Source: Streptomyces sp. SID13726 (lineage in GTDB: Bacteria; Actinomycetota; Actinomycetes; Streptomycetales; Streptomycetaceae). Taken from it: DNA of 64,000 bases. The stretch spans positions 372,001 to 436,000 of the forward strand of contig NZ_JAAGLY010000003.1 of assembly GCF_010548375.1 (NCBI RefSeq). The letters run 5' to 3'. Shown piece after piece: positions 37,126 through 45,364 of this stretch. The translations under genes and the position numbers were made by a program. The notes below the pieces were generated by a model. It searched no databases and was not told the DNA's origin. It worked only from the letters and a program-made list of their open reading frames with translations. Position 1 is the stretch's first letter. Every line of letters starts with the position of its first letter.

Positions 37126-39057
37126 TCAGGCCGACTGCGCCTCCGGCAGTTCCACCAGGCAGGGCAGCGCGTCGCGGTCGCTCGCGCCGAGGCGGGCGTA
37201 CGCGCTGTAGAGGTGGTTGCCGACGGTGCGGATCGACAGGGTGAGCTTCTCCGCGATCTGACGGTTGCTGAGCCCGGCGGCGGCGAGGGTGACGATCTGC
37301 CGCTGGCGGGCAGTGAGTTCGCCGAGGACGAGGCCGGACAGGGCCGGGGTGCGGGCACCCTGGCAGCGCCGGGCCAGGGCGACGGCGCGGGTGCGTGAGG
37401 TGCGGGCGGCGCTGGGGTCGCGGTGTGCCCGTACGGCGTGCGCGTGCGCCTCGGCCGCGAAGAGCAGATAGCCGCGCTGCTCCAGCGAGCGCGCCGCGCG
37501 GTCCAGGGCGGGCCCGTCCCCGTCCGCCAGCGCCTCGGCGTGCTCGGCGAAGACCCCGCTGAGCCGTCCGGCGGCCCGGTCCGGCACGCCGAGCCGTACG
37601 GCGTCGTACGGCTCGTCGGTGACCAGGTCGAGCGCCGTGTCGAGGTCACCGCGGGCGGCGGCCGACCAGGCGGCCGCCGAACCTCCCGCGATCTCCCGCG
37701 AGTTGGTCGTGGCACCGGGCCCGGAGTGGGTGACTCGGTGGTCACCCGAGGGTTCGGAGGTTCCACGTGGCTTGACGTCGGCGGCAGTTGCCGTACGTCG
37801 GCCGTCACCGGAGCCGACGGGTGTGTCGGCGAGGTCCGGCACGGCCTCGGGACCGTCCGACTGGGCCACCGCCAGGGCGAGTTCGAGGCGGCAGGGCGTG
37901 TCGTCGGGGGTGGTGCGCAGTCCTTCCCTCGCCCAGGCCGCGGCCTCGCGCAGTTCGCCGCGGAGGCGGGCGAAGCGGGCGCGTACGGCGGCGTGGTGGG
38001 GCGGGAGGCCGGTGCCCTCGTCCAGGAGCCACTCCCCCACCGGGGCCGGGAGGTCACGTACGTCTGCCTGCTCCATGGCGCGGATGAGGGCGGCCGTCTC
38101 CGACTCCAGCGCGGTGGTGCGGGCGGCCGGGGTGCGGGACAGGCGGCGGGATCGCAGGCGTCCGGCGGCGGAGCGGAGAACGGGGCCGTGGAGGGGGTCG
38201 GCGAGGCGGGCGGTGCCGTGGTCGTCGACGTGGACCAGGCCCTCGGTCTCCAGGTCTTCCAGGACGCGCAGGTCGAGGGTGTCGGCCGGTACGGCGAGGG
38301 GCTCGCCGAAGGCCAGGCGCTCCAGGGTCTCGCGCTCGCCGGGGGCGGTGCGGTCGAGGAGGTGGGCGGTCCGCTCGCGCACGGTCGGGGTGACCGGCAC
38401 CGGGCCCCGCCACGCCCACTCGCCCGGGCCGCCGGTGCGCAGCCCCGCGTCACGCACGGCGCCCACCAGTTCGCGCAGCAGGCGCAGATCGCCCCGGCAC
38501 AGGCGGTACAGCCGGTTCACGGTCAGGGCCTCCGGACCGTCGGCGCCCGCCGCGAGCAGCTGTGCGGTCTCCTCGCGGGTCAGCGGCTCCAGGGCGAGGC
38601 GCGGCAGCAGCTCACCGGTCCACAGGCGGGAGATCGCGCCGGGCGTCCGCTCGCCGTCGGTGGTGACGACCAGGAGGCGGGTACGGCCGTGCACGGCGAG
38701 CTGGTGGACCAGCGCGGCCGAGGCGTCGTCGAGCAGATGGGCGTCGTCGACGAGCAACAGCCGTACGCCGGAGAGCTGTTGGACCGCGCGATGCAGGGAG
38801 ACGGTCTCGGGGAGGAGGTGCGCGAAGGCGGCGAAGGCGAGCTGCCGGGTCTCGGGGGTGCCCGCGACCCGGGCGCACTCGGTGCCGCGCACGGCCTCCG
38901 TGGCGAGCCGTGTCTTGCCCCGGCCCGCCGGACCGGTCACCACGATGCCGGACCGTCCGGCCGCCACGGACCGGCGGATCAGCTCGAGTTCGGCCTCCCG
39001 GCCGGTGAAGGGCCAGGGCAGTTCCAGCGTCTTCGCGTCCCGTTCGAAAGTCGTCAC
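37126..39057 (-). CDS. LuxR-family regulator with N-terminal AAA ATPase (LAL-like)
   Basis: The 643-residue protein begins with a P-loop ATPase: Walker A TGPAGRGKT (41-49), Walker B VRLLLVDDAH. A helical middle region follows. The C-terminal LuxR helix-turn-helix (about 580-640) is LTARQRQIVTLAAAGLSNRQ with IAEKLTLSIRTVGNHLYSAY. It is shorter than classical MalT/LAL regulators because the TPR part is reduced. An Arg/Thr/Pro-rich segment interrupts the middle. The GTG at 39057 has no clear ribosome-binding site. It diverges from the metzincin gene, and an inverted repeat lies between them. Confidence 0.88.
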   Translation of the reverse strand: MTTFERDAKTLELPWPFTGREAELELIRRSVAAGRSGIVVTGPAGRGKTRLATEAVRGTECARVAGTPETRQLAFAAFAHLLPETVSLHRAVQQLSGVRLLLVDDAHLLDDASAALVHQLAVHGRTRLLVVTTDGERTPGAISRLWTGELLPRLALEPLTREETAQLLAAGADGPEALTVNRLYRLCRGDLRLLRELVGAVRDAGLRTGGPGEWAWRGPVPVTPTVRERTAHLLDRTAPGERETLERLAFGEPLAVPADTLDLRVLEDLETEGLVHVDDHGTARLADPLHGPVLRSAAGRLRSRRLSRTPAARTTALESETAALIRAMEQADVRDLPAPVGEWLLDEGTGLPPHHAAVRARFARLRGELREAAAWAREGLRTTPDDTPCRLELALAVAQSDGPEAVPDLADTPVGSGDGRRTATAADVKPRGTSEPSGDHRVTHSGPGATTNSREIAGGSAAAWSAAARGDLDTALDLVTDEPYDAVRLGVPDRAAGRLSGVFAEHAEALADGDGPALDRAARSLEQRGYLLFAAEAHAHAVRAHRDPSAARTSRTRAVALARRCQGARTPALSGLVLGELTARQRQIVTLAAAGLSNRQIAEKLTLSIRTVGNHLYSAYARLGASDRDALPCLVELPEAQSA

Positions 39058-39073
39058 GGAAGCAAGAGCACCG

Positions 39074-39106
39074 CTACTCAGTCCTGATACAGGAGGACTT
39101 GAGTAG
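39074..39106. promoter_or_regulatory. Interrupted inverted repeat between LuxR regulator and metzincin genes
   Basis: CTACTC-A-GTCCT on the left is mirrored by AGGAC-TT-GAGTAG on the right, with an 8-base centre. It is a plausible dimer site for the adjacent LuxR protein, controlling itself and the protease. Confidence 0.55.
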
Positions 39107-39152
39107 CCCCCGACTCAGGCGCCCCGGAGCGCCCGGCGGCACGCTGAACCCC

Positions 39153-40238
39153 ATGACCGCACGCTACTGCTCCCTCGCGCAGCAGCCGGCCCCGGCGTTC
39201 GCCCCGGGACTGGCCGCCGAGCGGCTGAGTGCGCTCATCGGCGGCAGCCGGATGTGGGTCAACGGCACGGTCCTGCACTACTGCTTCTTCGACGGCGACA
39301 CCGACGGGTCCGTCATCCCCGTACCGGGGTCCGGACAGTCCCGGCGGGTGTCGTGGGTCGGCGGCGAGGAGCAGCGGGACGTGGTGCGCGGGTGCTTCAA
39401 GGAGTGGCGGGACCTCGGGATCGGCGTGACGTTCACCGAGGTCGGCGACCGCTCGGAGGCCGAGCTGCGCATCGGGTTCCAGCTCGGCGACGGCTCCTGG
39501 TCGGCGGTGGGCAGGGACGCCCTCCAGTTCGGTCTGGCCGAGCGCACCATGAACTTCGGCTGGGACCTGACCGCGCCCGGGGAGCGCGGGACGGCCCTGC
39601 ACGAGATCGGGCACGCGCTGGGCATGCTGCACGAGCACCAGAGCCCGTTCGCCGGGATCCACTGGGACGACGAGGCCGTGTACGCCGATCTGGCGGGCCC
39701 GCCGAACTTCTGGAGCCGGGACCGGACGTTCTTCAACATCCTGCGCAAGCTGGCACCGGACGAGGTCAACGGCTCCGTCTGGGACCCCCAGTCGATCATG
39801 GAGTATCCCTTCGAGGCGGGGCTGATCCTGGAGCCGGAGCAGTTCCACGCGGGCCTCAATCCGCCCGGCACCCTGTCGGCCGCCGACAAGGAGTACGTCC
39901 TGCGCTGGTACCCGCCGACCGAACCGGTCCGGCCGCCCGCGCTGGTGCCGTTCCGGTCCGCTCCGCTCGGGCTCGGCCCGGGCGAGCAGGCCGACTTCAC
40001 CGTGGAACCGCCGGAGACCCGTGACTACACCGTGGGCACCTTCGGCGACAGCGACACCGTCGTCGTGGTCTTCGAGGAGCGGGACGGGGAACCCCGCTAC
40101 CTCTCCGGCCTCGACGACGGAGGCACCCCGCACAACGCAACGATCAGGGCCCGTCTCGTGAAAGGCCGCCGCTACTTCGTCCGTGTGCGCCTGTACTCCG
40201 CGTGGGGTTCGGGGGAAACCGCGGTCATGTGCTGGTGA
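39153..40238 (+). CDS. Metzincin-type zinc protease, M12A-like, without a signal peptide
   Basis: The 361-residue protein has a zinc site HEIGHALGMLHEHQSP (His150, Glu151, His154, His160) and the Met-turn SIMEYPF, a combination typical of astacin-like metzincins. The catalytic domain covers about 30-240. The C-terminal ~110 residues are a beta domain (QADFTVEPPETRDYTVGTFG) like a pre-peptidase or DPPC domain. No export signal is visible at the chosen ATG or at a TTG 18 codons upstream, so it is either cytosolic or exported by a nonclassical route. The divergent LuxR gene is its likely regulator. Confidence 0.85.
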   Translation: MTARYCSLAQQPAPAFAPGLAAERLSALIGGSRMWVNGTVLHYCFFDGDTDGSVIPVPGSGQSRRVSWVGGEEQRDVVRGCFKEWRDLGIGVTFTEVGDRSEAELRIGFQLGDGSWSAVGRDALQFGLAERTMNFGWDLTAPGERGTALHEIGHALGMLHEHQSPFAGIHWDDEAVYADLAGPPNFWSRDRTFFNILRKLAPDEVNGSVWDPQSIMEYPFEAGLILEPEQFHAGLNPPGTLSAADKEYVLRWYPPTEPVRPPALVPFRSAPLGLGPGEQADFTVEPPETRDYTVGTFGDSDTVVVVFEERDGEPRYLSGLDDGGTPHNATIRARLVKGRRYFVRVRLYSAWGSGETAVMCW

Positions 40239-40282
40239 CAGCACCTACGGGCCGCACACGGGCGAGGCTGGACCACTGTCCG

Positions 40283-40304
40283 GCGCCGGGGGAATGGCCG
40301 GCGC
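40283..40304. terminator. Hairpin between convergent protease and WYL genes
   Basis: GCGCCGG (40283-40289) and CCGGCGC (40298-40304) form a seven-base perfect stem with an eight-base loop. It ends four bases before the WYL gene stop. Confidence 0.65.
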
Positions 40305-40307
40305 TCG

Positions 40308-41315
40308 TCACCTTCGGGGGAGGGAGGCGAGCGCTGGCCACGCCGCATGTCCGGACCGGCCGTAGGCGGCGATCGTGCGACGGGCCGTCTCGATCAACTC
40401 CGCTCTGACGTCGGCCGGTTCGAGCACCTCCACGTCCGGCCCGAAGCCCAGCAGCCGTCTGCACGCCGCGCGCGGGTTGTCGAAGTGGAGGGTGAGGCGG
40501 TGCCGTCCGGGCCGGTCCGGGTCAGGGGTCGCGCGAGGGCCGGAGTCCGATTCGCCGAGCACCTCAGGGAGCGCGGCCAGGCCGGAGGCCGTCAGGCTTA
40601 CGGTGACCGGCAGTTGATCCAGAGTCGCCTCGAACTCGGCGGTCCACCGGGCCCAGTGGGCCGGCAGGTCGAAGTCGGCGGGACGGGTGAAGGAGGCCGG
40701 GAGGAGTTCGGCCTCGGTGATGCGTGACGCGCGGTGGGTCCGGACGCCGCGGTCGGTGCGGACGACCAGATACCAGACGCCCGCCTTCGCGACGAGGCCC
40801 AGCGGGTCCACGTCCTTGGTCGCGCCGGGCCGGCTCGCGTGTCCCAGGCGCAGCCGCCTGTCCTGGCGTACAGCGTCCACCAGCACGGCGAGGTGCGGGA
40901 CCGGCTCCGGCGGCCTGAACCAGGCCTGGGTGTCGATGTGGAAGCGGCTCGCCGTGGTGTGGACCCGGTCGCGGCTCGTCGGCGGCAGGGAGGCGAGGAG
41001 CTTGAGGCGGGCCTGGGTCAGAGCGTCGCCCAGGGCGATCCGTTCGAGGGGGCCACTGCCCGAGGCGACCGCGAGCAGCGCCGTCGCTTCCTCCGCGCTG
41101 ATGCCGACCAGCGGACTCCGCCAGCCCTCCATGAGACGGCAGCCGCCGCCCGGGCCCCCGCTCGCCGTCACCGGCACTCCGGCCGCGCTCAGCGCGTCCA
41201 GGTCCCGGTAGACGGTACGGACCGACACCTCCAGCTCCGCCGCGAGTTGACGGGCCGTCATCTGGCCGCGGGACTGGAGGCACAGCAGCAGGGACAGCAG
41301 CCGGTCCGCTCGCAT
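40308..41315 (-). CDS. YafY-type transcriptional regulator (HTH and WYL domains)
   Basis: The 335-residue DeoR-like regulator has an N-terminal winged helix (RLLSLLLCLQSRGQMTARQL, then LEVSVRTVYRDLDALSAAGV) and a WYL ligand-sensing domain (about 140-320, with AKAGVWYLVVRTDRGVRTHR). Regulators of this type usually repress a neighbouring gene. Here the divergent gene at 41412 shares a control region containing a 15-bp perfect palindrome. AGGTGA lies 7 bases before the ATG. Confidence 0.92.
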   Translation of the reverse strand: MRADRLLSLLLCLQSRGQMTARQLAAELEVSVRTVYRDLDALSAAGVPVTASGGPGGGCRLMEGWRSPLVGISAEEATALLAVASGSGPLERIALGDALTQARLKLLASLPPTSRDRVHTTASRFHIDTQAWFRPPEPVPHLAVLVDAVRQDRRLRLGHASRPGATKDVDPLGLVAKAGVWYLVVRTDRGVRTHRASRITEAELLPASFTRPADFDLPAHWARWTAEFEATLDQLPVTVSLTASGLAALPEVLGESDSGPRATPDPDRPGRHRLTLHFDNPRAACRRLLGFGPDVEVLEPADVRAELIETARRTIAAYGRSGHAAWPALASLPRR

Positions 41316-41332
41316 CGGAGGATCACCTCGTC

Positions 41333-41367
41333 GTCGTATGGCTGACAGAGGATGTCAGCCATACGAC
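41333..41367. promoter_or_regulatory. Long perfect palindromic operator next to the WYL regulator
   Basis: GTCGTATGGCTGACA (41333-41347) and its exact reverse complement TGTCAGCCATACGAC (41353-41367) flank a GAGGA centre. It lies 18 bases upstream of the regulator start and 45 upstream of the divergent gene. It is almost certainly the regulator's binding site. Confidence 0.85.
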
Positions 41368-41411
41368 CGTAGCGTCACCCGCACAGCCCCCGATCGGCAG
41401 GGAGACGGCAC

Positions 41412-41780
41412 GTGATCAGTGGATACGTCATCGGCGAGAGCCTCAGGACCGGCGCGGTGTTCGAGCCCGGCGGGTTGCGGTTGCGGAAGGTCGGCAGAGT
41501 GGGGATCGAGAGTGCCGCCGAGGGGCAGCCGGGTGTGTGGACGCTCGTCGAGTGGGAGTACGACGGTGAGGACGTCGGCGTGCTGGCGGACGCCCTCGCC
41601 GGGGTACTCGCACCCGAACTCGGTTGGTACGCCGACTTCTTCGCCGGGGACGAGCGGGTGGTGGTCTTCGCCGGGAAGGTGTTCCGGTATCGGCGCGGGG
41701 ACGCGGTGGGCCGTGCCGAAGCGGTGGCGTACGGGCGGGCGGTGGGGACGCCCGAGCATCAGCTCGACTGGGACGAGTGA
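41412..41780 (+). CDS. Conserved hypothetical protein divergent from the WYL regulator
   Basis: The 122-residue protein has no signal or membrane segment. It has SGYVIGESLRTGAVFEPGGL, VWTLVEWEYDGEDV and GWYADFFAGDERVVVFAGKV, the last resembling a small alpha/beta protein. I do not recognise the family. The GTG at 41412 follows GGGAGA. The palindrome upstream makes it the probable regulatory target of the WYL protein. Its end overlaps the convergent monooxygenase gene by 22 bases. Confidence 0.75.
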   Translation: MISGYVIGESLRTGAVFEPGGLRLRKVGRVGIESAAEGQPGVWTLVEWEYDGEDVGVLADALAGVLAPELGWYADFFAGDERVVVFAGKVFRYRRGDAVGRAEAVAYGRAVGTPEHQLDWDE

Positions 41781-42901
41781 CCCCGTCTCCGCCATTCCTC
41801 GGCGAGGAGTTCGTAGGAGCGGACCCGGTCCTGGTGGTCGTGGGTGATGGTGGTGATGAGCAACTCGTCGGCGTCCGTGGCTTCCTGGAGTTGTTCCAGG
41901 CGGTCGGCGACCCGGGCGGGGGAGCCGACGAACTGGGTGTCGAGGCGGTCCTGGACGAGCGCTCGGTCCTCGTCGGTCCAGGCGTGGGCGCGGGCCTCCT
42001 CGGGGGTCGGGAACGCGATGGCGCCCTCGGCGGTGCGGATGCTGCGCACCCAGGCGCCGTAGCCGGTGGCGAGTTCGCGGGCGGTGTTGTCGTCCTCGGC
42101 CACGACGACGTCGGCGGAGACACTGACGTACGGCTTGTCGAGGATTTCGGAGGGCTGGAAGGCGGCCCGGTAGCCCTCGGTGGCCTCCAGGACCGTACCG
42201 GGGCTGACGTGGTAGTTCGCCGCGAAGCGCAGGCCGCGGGCGCCCGCGGCCTCGGCGCTCTCCCCGCCGCTGCTGCCGAGGATCCACACCTCGACCTCGG
42301 CCCCTTCGCCGGGCACCACATGTGCCTCGATGCCCTCCGGGGAGCGGTAGGTGCCGGCGAGGAGGGCGAGGACGTCGTCGATCTGCTCGGCGTAGTCCTG
42401 CGACTCGGCGCCAGGCAGCAGGAGCAGCTTGCGCTGGAGGGCGATGCGGGGTGAGCCGAGGAGATACGCGAAGGAGAAGCGGGGCGGGACGAGGAGGCCG
42501 TTCGGGGCGCGGTCGTCGACCACGGTCGACGGCAGCGGGGTTCTGGGCGCGCCCGGCGGACGGCCGCCGGAACGGCCGAGGCCCAGGTCGAGGCGGCCGG
42601 GGTGCAGGGCGTCGAGGAGCCCGAACTCCTCGACCGTGCTGAGCGCGGTGCGGTGGCCCAGCTGTACGGCGCCGGAGCCGAGGCGGATGGTGGTCGTGGC
42701 GGAGGCGGTGAGCGCGAGGACGACCGCGGGGGACGTGCCCGCGACGCCCGGGTTGAGGTGGTGCTCGGCGAACCAGTAGCGGGCATAGCCGAAGCGCTCG
42801 GCCCGCTGGGCGAGGTCGATGGAGTTGCGCAGGGCGTCGACGGCGGTGGACCCGGACGGGATCGGCACCAGATCGAGGACGCCGAGGGGGATCTCAGGCA
42901 T
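41759..42901 (-). CDS. LLM-class (luciferase-like) flavin monooxygenase, fourth of four
   Basis: The 380-residue TIM-barrel protein uses reduced FMN supplied by a separate reductase. Family motifs are LDLVPIPSG, AERFGYARYWFAEHHLNPGV, ALTASATTTIRLGSGAVQL and EEFGLLDALHPGRLDLGLGR. It resembles the MsnO8/bacterial-luciferase-like group. It is last in a run of four LLM genes, and its ATG overlaps the previous stop by eight bases. The cluster context suggests oxidation of an organosulfur compound. Confidence 0.9.
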   Translation of the reverse strand: MPEIPLGVLDLVPIPSGSTAVDALRNSIDLAQRAERFGYARYWFAEHHLNPGVAGTSPAVVLALTASATTTIRLGSGAVQLGHRTALSTVEEFGLLDALHPGRLDLGLGRSGGRPPGAPRTPLPSTVVDDRAPNGLLVPPRFSFAYLLGSPRIALQRKLLLLPGAESQDYAEQIDDVLALLAGTYRSPEGIEAHVVPGEGAEVEVWILGSSGGESAEAAGARGLRFAANYHVSPGTVLEATEGYRAAFQPSEILDKPYVSVSADVVVAEDDNTARELATGYGAWVRSIRTAEGAIAFPTPEEARAHAWTDEDRALVQDRLDTQFVGSPARVADRLEQLQEATDADELLITTITHDHQDRVRSYELLAEEWRRRGHSSQSS

Positions 42902-43970
42902 GGGCCGGCTCCTCGGCGTGGACCGGTCCCCAGGCGAACGGCGGGTCCGGGATGTCCCGGCGCAGTACGGGGGCGACCTCGGACTGGAACAGCTCCAGCG
43001 AGTCCCGGTGCTGAGTGTCCGTCAGCCCGCTTGCGTCCGCGTGGAGATGGAGGACGGTGTGCCCGAACTGCTCGTGATAGCGGTGCACTTTGTCGATGAT
43101 CTGCTGCGGGCTGCCGATGAGTGCGGAGCTGCGTTCGACGAAGTCCTCCAGGGTCTCGAAGACGACGGGGAGGCCCGCCTGCTCGTAGAAGGCGAGGTTG
43201 GCCTCGAAGAGCGGGCGGTACGCGTCGAGCGCTTCCTGCGAGGTGCGGGTCACCAGGAGCCCGGCCGTGCCCGCGCCGACGGCGATGTCGGCCGGGTCGT
43301 GGCCGTAGTGCTCCCAGCGCTCGCGGTAGTGGCGGATCAACTCGGCATACGGCTCTATGGGGTTGGTGACGTTCGCCGAGAACAGCGGGTCGCCGTAGCG
43401 GGCGGCGAGGTCCACCGACTCCTTGCTGGTGGCGCTGCCGTGCCAGACGCGGACCGGGCGCTGGTACGGCCATGGCCACGCCTCGGCGTCCTTCAGCGGG
43501 GGCCGGAAGCGGGTCTCGGCGGTGACCTTGTCCTGGCGCCAGAGCCGCCGGAACACCTCGTAGCTCTCGGCGTTGCGGTCCCACTGGTCCTCGGGGGTGA
43601 CCTGGAACAGCTCGCGCTGGGCGGAGCCGTTGCCCTTGCCGATGATGAGGTCCAGGCGGCCCTCGGAGAGGTGGTCGAGGGTGGCGTAGTCCTCGTACGC
43701 GCGCACCGGGTCGAGCAGGCTCAGCGTGGTCACCGCGGTGAACAGCCGGATCCGCCGGGTCAGCGCGGCGATGTGGCTGAGGACGACGGTCGGCGAGGAG
43801 GAGAGGAACGGCCGCTCGTGCCGCTCCCCCACGCCGAAGCCGTCGAAGCCCAGCTCCTCGGCGAGCACCGCGTTGTCGAGCACCTCACGGAACCGGTCGT
43901 GGGTCGGCTTCAGCACGCCCGTGACCGGATCGGGCCGGTGCACGATCAGTGTGATCGCGAGGAACTTCAC
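42894..43970 (-). CDS. LLM-class flavin monooxygenase, third of four
   Basis: The 358-residue luciferase-like protein has FDGFGVGERHERPFLSSSPT, IAALTRRIRLFTAVTTLSLL and DYATLDHLSEGRLDLIIGKG. It is similar in size and motifs to CmoJ-type monooxygenases of Bacillus sulfur operons. The GTG at 43970 overlaps the preceding stop by four bases (GTGA), showing tight coupling with the NtaA-type monooxygenase. Confidence 0.9.
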   Translation of the reverse strand: MKFLAITLIVHRPDPVTGVLKPTHDRFREVLDNAVLAEELGFDGFGVGERHERPFLSSSPTVVLSHIAALTRRIRLFTAVTTLSLLDPVRAYEDYATLDHLSEGRLDLIIGKGNGSAQRELFQVTPEDQWDRNAESYEVFRRLWRQDKVTAETRFRPPLKDAEAWPWPYQRPVRVWHGSATSKESVDLAARYGDPLFSANVTNPIEPYAELIRHYRERWEHYGHDPADIAVGAGTAGLLVTRTSQEALDAYRPLFEANLAFYEQAGLPVVFETLEDFVERSSALIGSPQQIIDKVHRYHEQFGHTVLHLHADASGLTDTQHRDSLELFQSEVAPVLRRDIPDPPFAWGPVHAEEPAHA

Positions 43971-45343
43971 GACGCCGCCCGCTGCTCGCCCCGCACGTCG
44001 TCGGGGTGCGCGAGGCCGAGCTGGTGGCGCAGGGTCGGGCCCTCGTACTCGGTACGGAAGACGCCCTGTTCCTGGAGGAGCGGGACGACCTTGTCGGCGA
44101 AGGTGTCGAGGCCGGTCGGGGTGATGTGCGGGACGAGGATGAAGCCGTCGCTGGCGTCGGCCTGCACGTACTCGTTGATCGTGCGCGCGACGGTCTCGGG
44201 CGAGCCGATGAAGTTCTGCCGGTTGCCGGTGTTGATGACCAGGTCGCGGATGGACCACTTGTTGGCCTCGGCCAGCTCACGCCACTCGCGGGCGGTGGCC
44301 AACGGGTCGCGGTACATGCGGACTTGGGCGCGGCCCTTGGAGATGTGGTGGTCGCTGACGTCCGGGTCGACGTCGGGGAGCGGCCCGTCGGGGTCGTACG
44401 ACGACAGGTCCCGGTTCCAGACGAACTCCAGGTGCTTCAGCGCGGTCGCGCCGCTGACCTGCTGGCGTCGCACGAGCCGGGCCAGCTCCTCGGCCTCGGC
44501 GTCGGTGTCCGCGAGCGCGAAGGAGGCGGCGGGCAGGATGAGCAACTGGTCGTGGCGGCGGCCGTACTTGGCGAGGCGGTTCTTGACGTCGGTGTAGAAC
44601 GCCCGGCCCTCCTTGAGGGTGGCGTACCGGCTGAAGATGGCGTCGGCGCCGGACGCGGCGAACTCGCGGCCCTCCTCGGAGTCGCCGGCCTGGAAGATGA
44701 CCGGGCGGCCCTGCGGGGAGCGCGGGACGTTGAACTGCCCCTGGATGTCGAAGTGTTGGCCGGTGTGGACGAAGGAGCCCGCCTTCGCGTCCCGCAGGAA
44801 CACGCCGGAGGCCTGGTCGGCGATGATCTCGTCGCCCTGCCAGGAGTCGAAGAGCTCCTGGGTGGTGGCGAGGAACTCCTTGGCGCGGGAGTAGCGCTCC
44901 TGCTGCGGCAGGAAGCCGCCGCGGCGGAAGTTCTCGCCGGTGAAGGCGTCCCAGGAGGTGACGACGTTCCACGCGGAGCGGCCGCCGGAGAGGTGGTCGA
45001 GGCTGGCGAACTGGCGGGCCACCTCGTAGGGCTCGTTGAAGGTGGAGTTGATCGTGCCGGTGAGGCCCAGGTGCTCGGTGACGGCGGCGAGCGCGGCGAG
45101 GATCGTGAAGGTGTCGGGGCGGCCGACCACGTCCAGGTCGTAGATCTTGCCGCCCTGTTCGCGCAGGCGCAGGCCCTCGGCGAGGAACAGGAAGTCGAAC
45201 TTGGCGCGTTCGGCGGTCCGCGCGAAGTGCGCGAAGGAGCTGAACTCGATGTGGCTGCCGGCCTCGGGGTCGCTCCACACGGTGGTGTTGTTGACGCCGG
45301 GGAAGTGGGCGGCCAGGTGGATCTGCTTCAGGGGCTTGCTCAT
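43967..45343 (-). CDS. NtaA/SnaA/DszA-family FMN-dependent monooxygenase, second of four
   Basis: The 458-residue protein has the longer NtaA-type form of the luciferase-like barrel: HLAAHFPGVNNTTVWSDPEA, FDFLFLAEGLRLR, GLTGTINSTFNEPYEVARQF and GGRSAWNVVTSWDAFTGENF. It also has FQAGDSEEGREFAAS-type and SPETVARTINEYVQADASDG segments. Family members oxidise nitrilotriacetate, dibenzothiophene sulfone, pristinamycin IIB or S-substituted N-acetylcysteines. A Bacillus YxeK/CmoO-like role is the best fit to these neighbours. Confidence 0.92.
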   Translation of the reverse strand: MSKPLKQIHLAAHFPGVNNTTVWSDPEAGSHIEFSSFAHFARTAERAKFDFLFLAEGLRLREQGGKIYDLDVVGRPDTFTILAALAAVTEHLGLTGTINSTFNEPYEVARQFASLDHLSGGRSAWNVVTSWDAFTGENFRRGGFLPQQERYSRAKEFLATTQELFDSWQGDEIIADQASGVFLRDAKAGSFVHTGQHFDIQGQFNVPRSPQGRPVIFQAGDSEEGREFAASGADAIFSRYATLKEGRAFYTDVKNRLAKYGRRHDQLLILPAASFALADTDAEAEELARLVRRQQVSGATALKHLEFVWNRDLSSYDPDGPLPDVDPDVSDHHISKGRAQVRMYRDPLATAREWRELAEANKWSIRDLVINTGNRQNFIGSPETVARTINEYVQADASDGFILVPHITPTGLDTFADKVVPLLQEQGVFRTEYEGPTLRHQLGLAHPDDVRGEQRAAS

Positions 45344-45364
45344 GGGTGCGGGGATCCTTCCGGC

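Noticed and set aside
36852..38453. A 533-codon minus-strand frame overlapping the LuxR regulator
   Set aside because: It is an alternative frame of the LuxR gene and of the CHAT 3' end with Arg/Pro/Ser-rich content. The overlapping frame carries clear Walker and HTH motifs.
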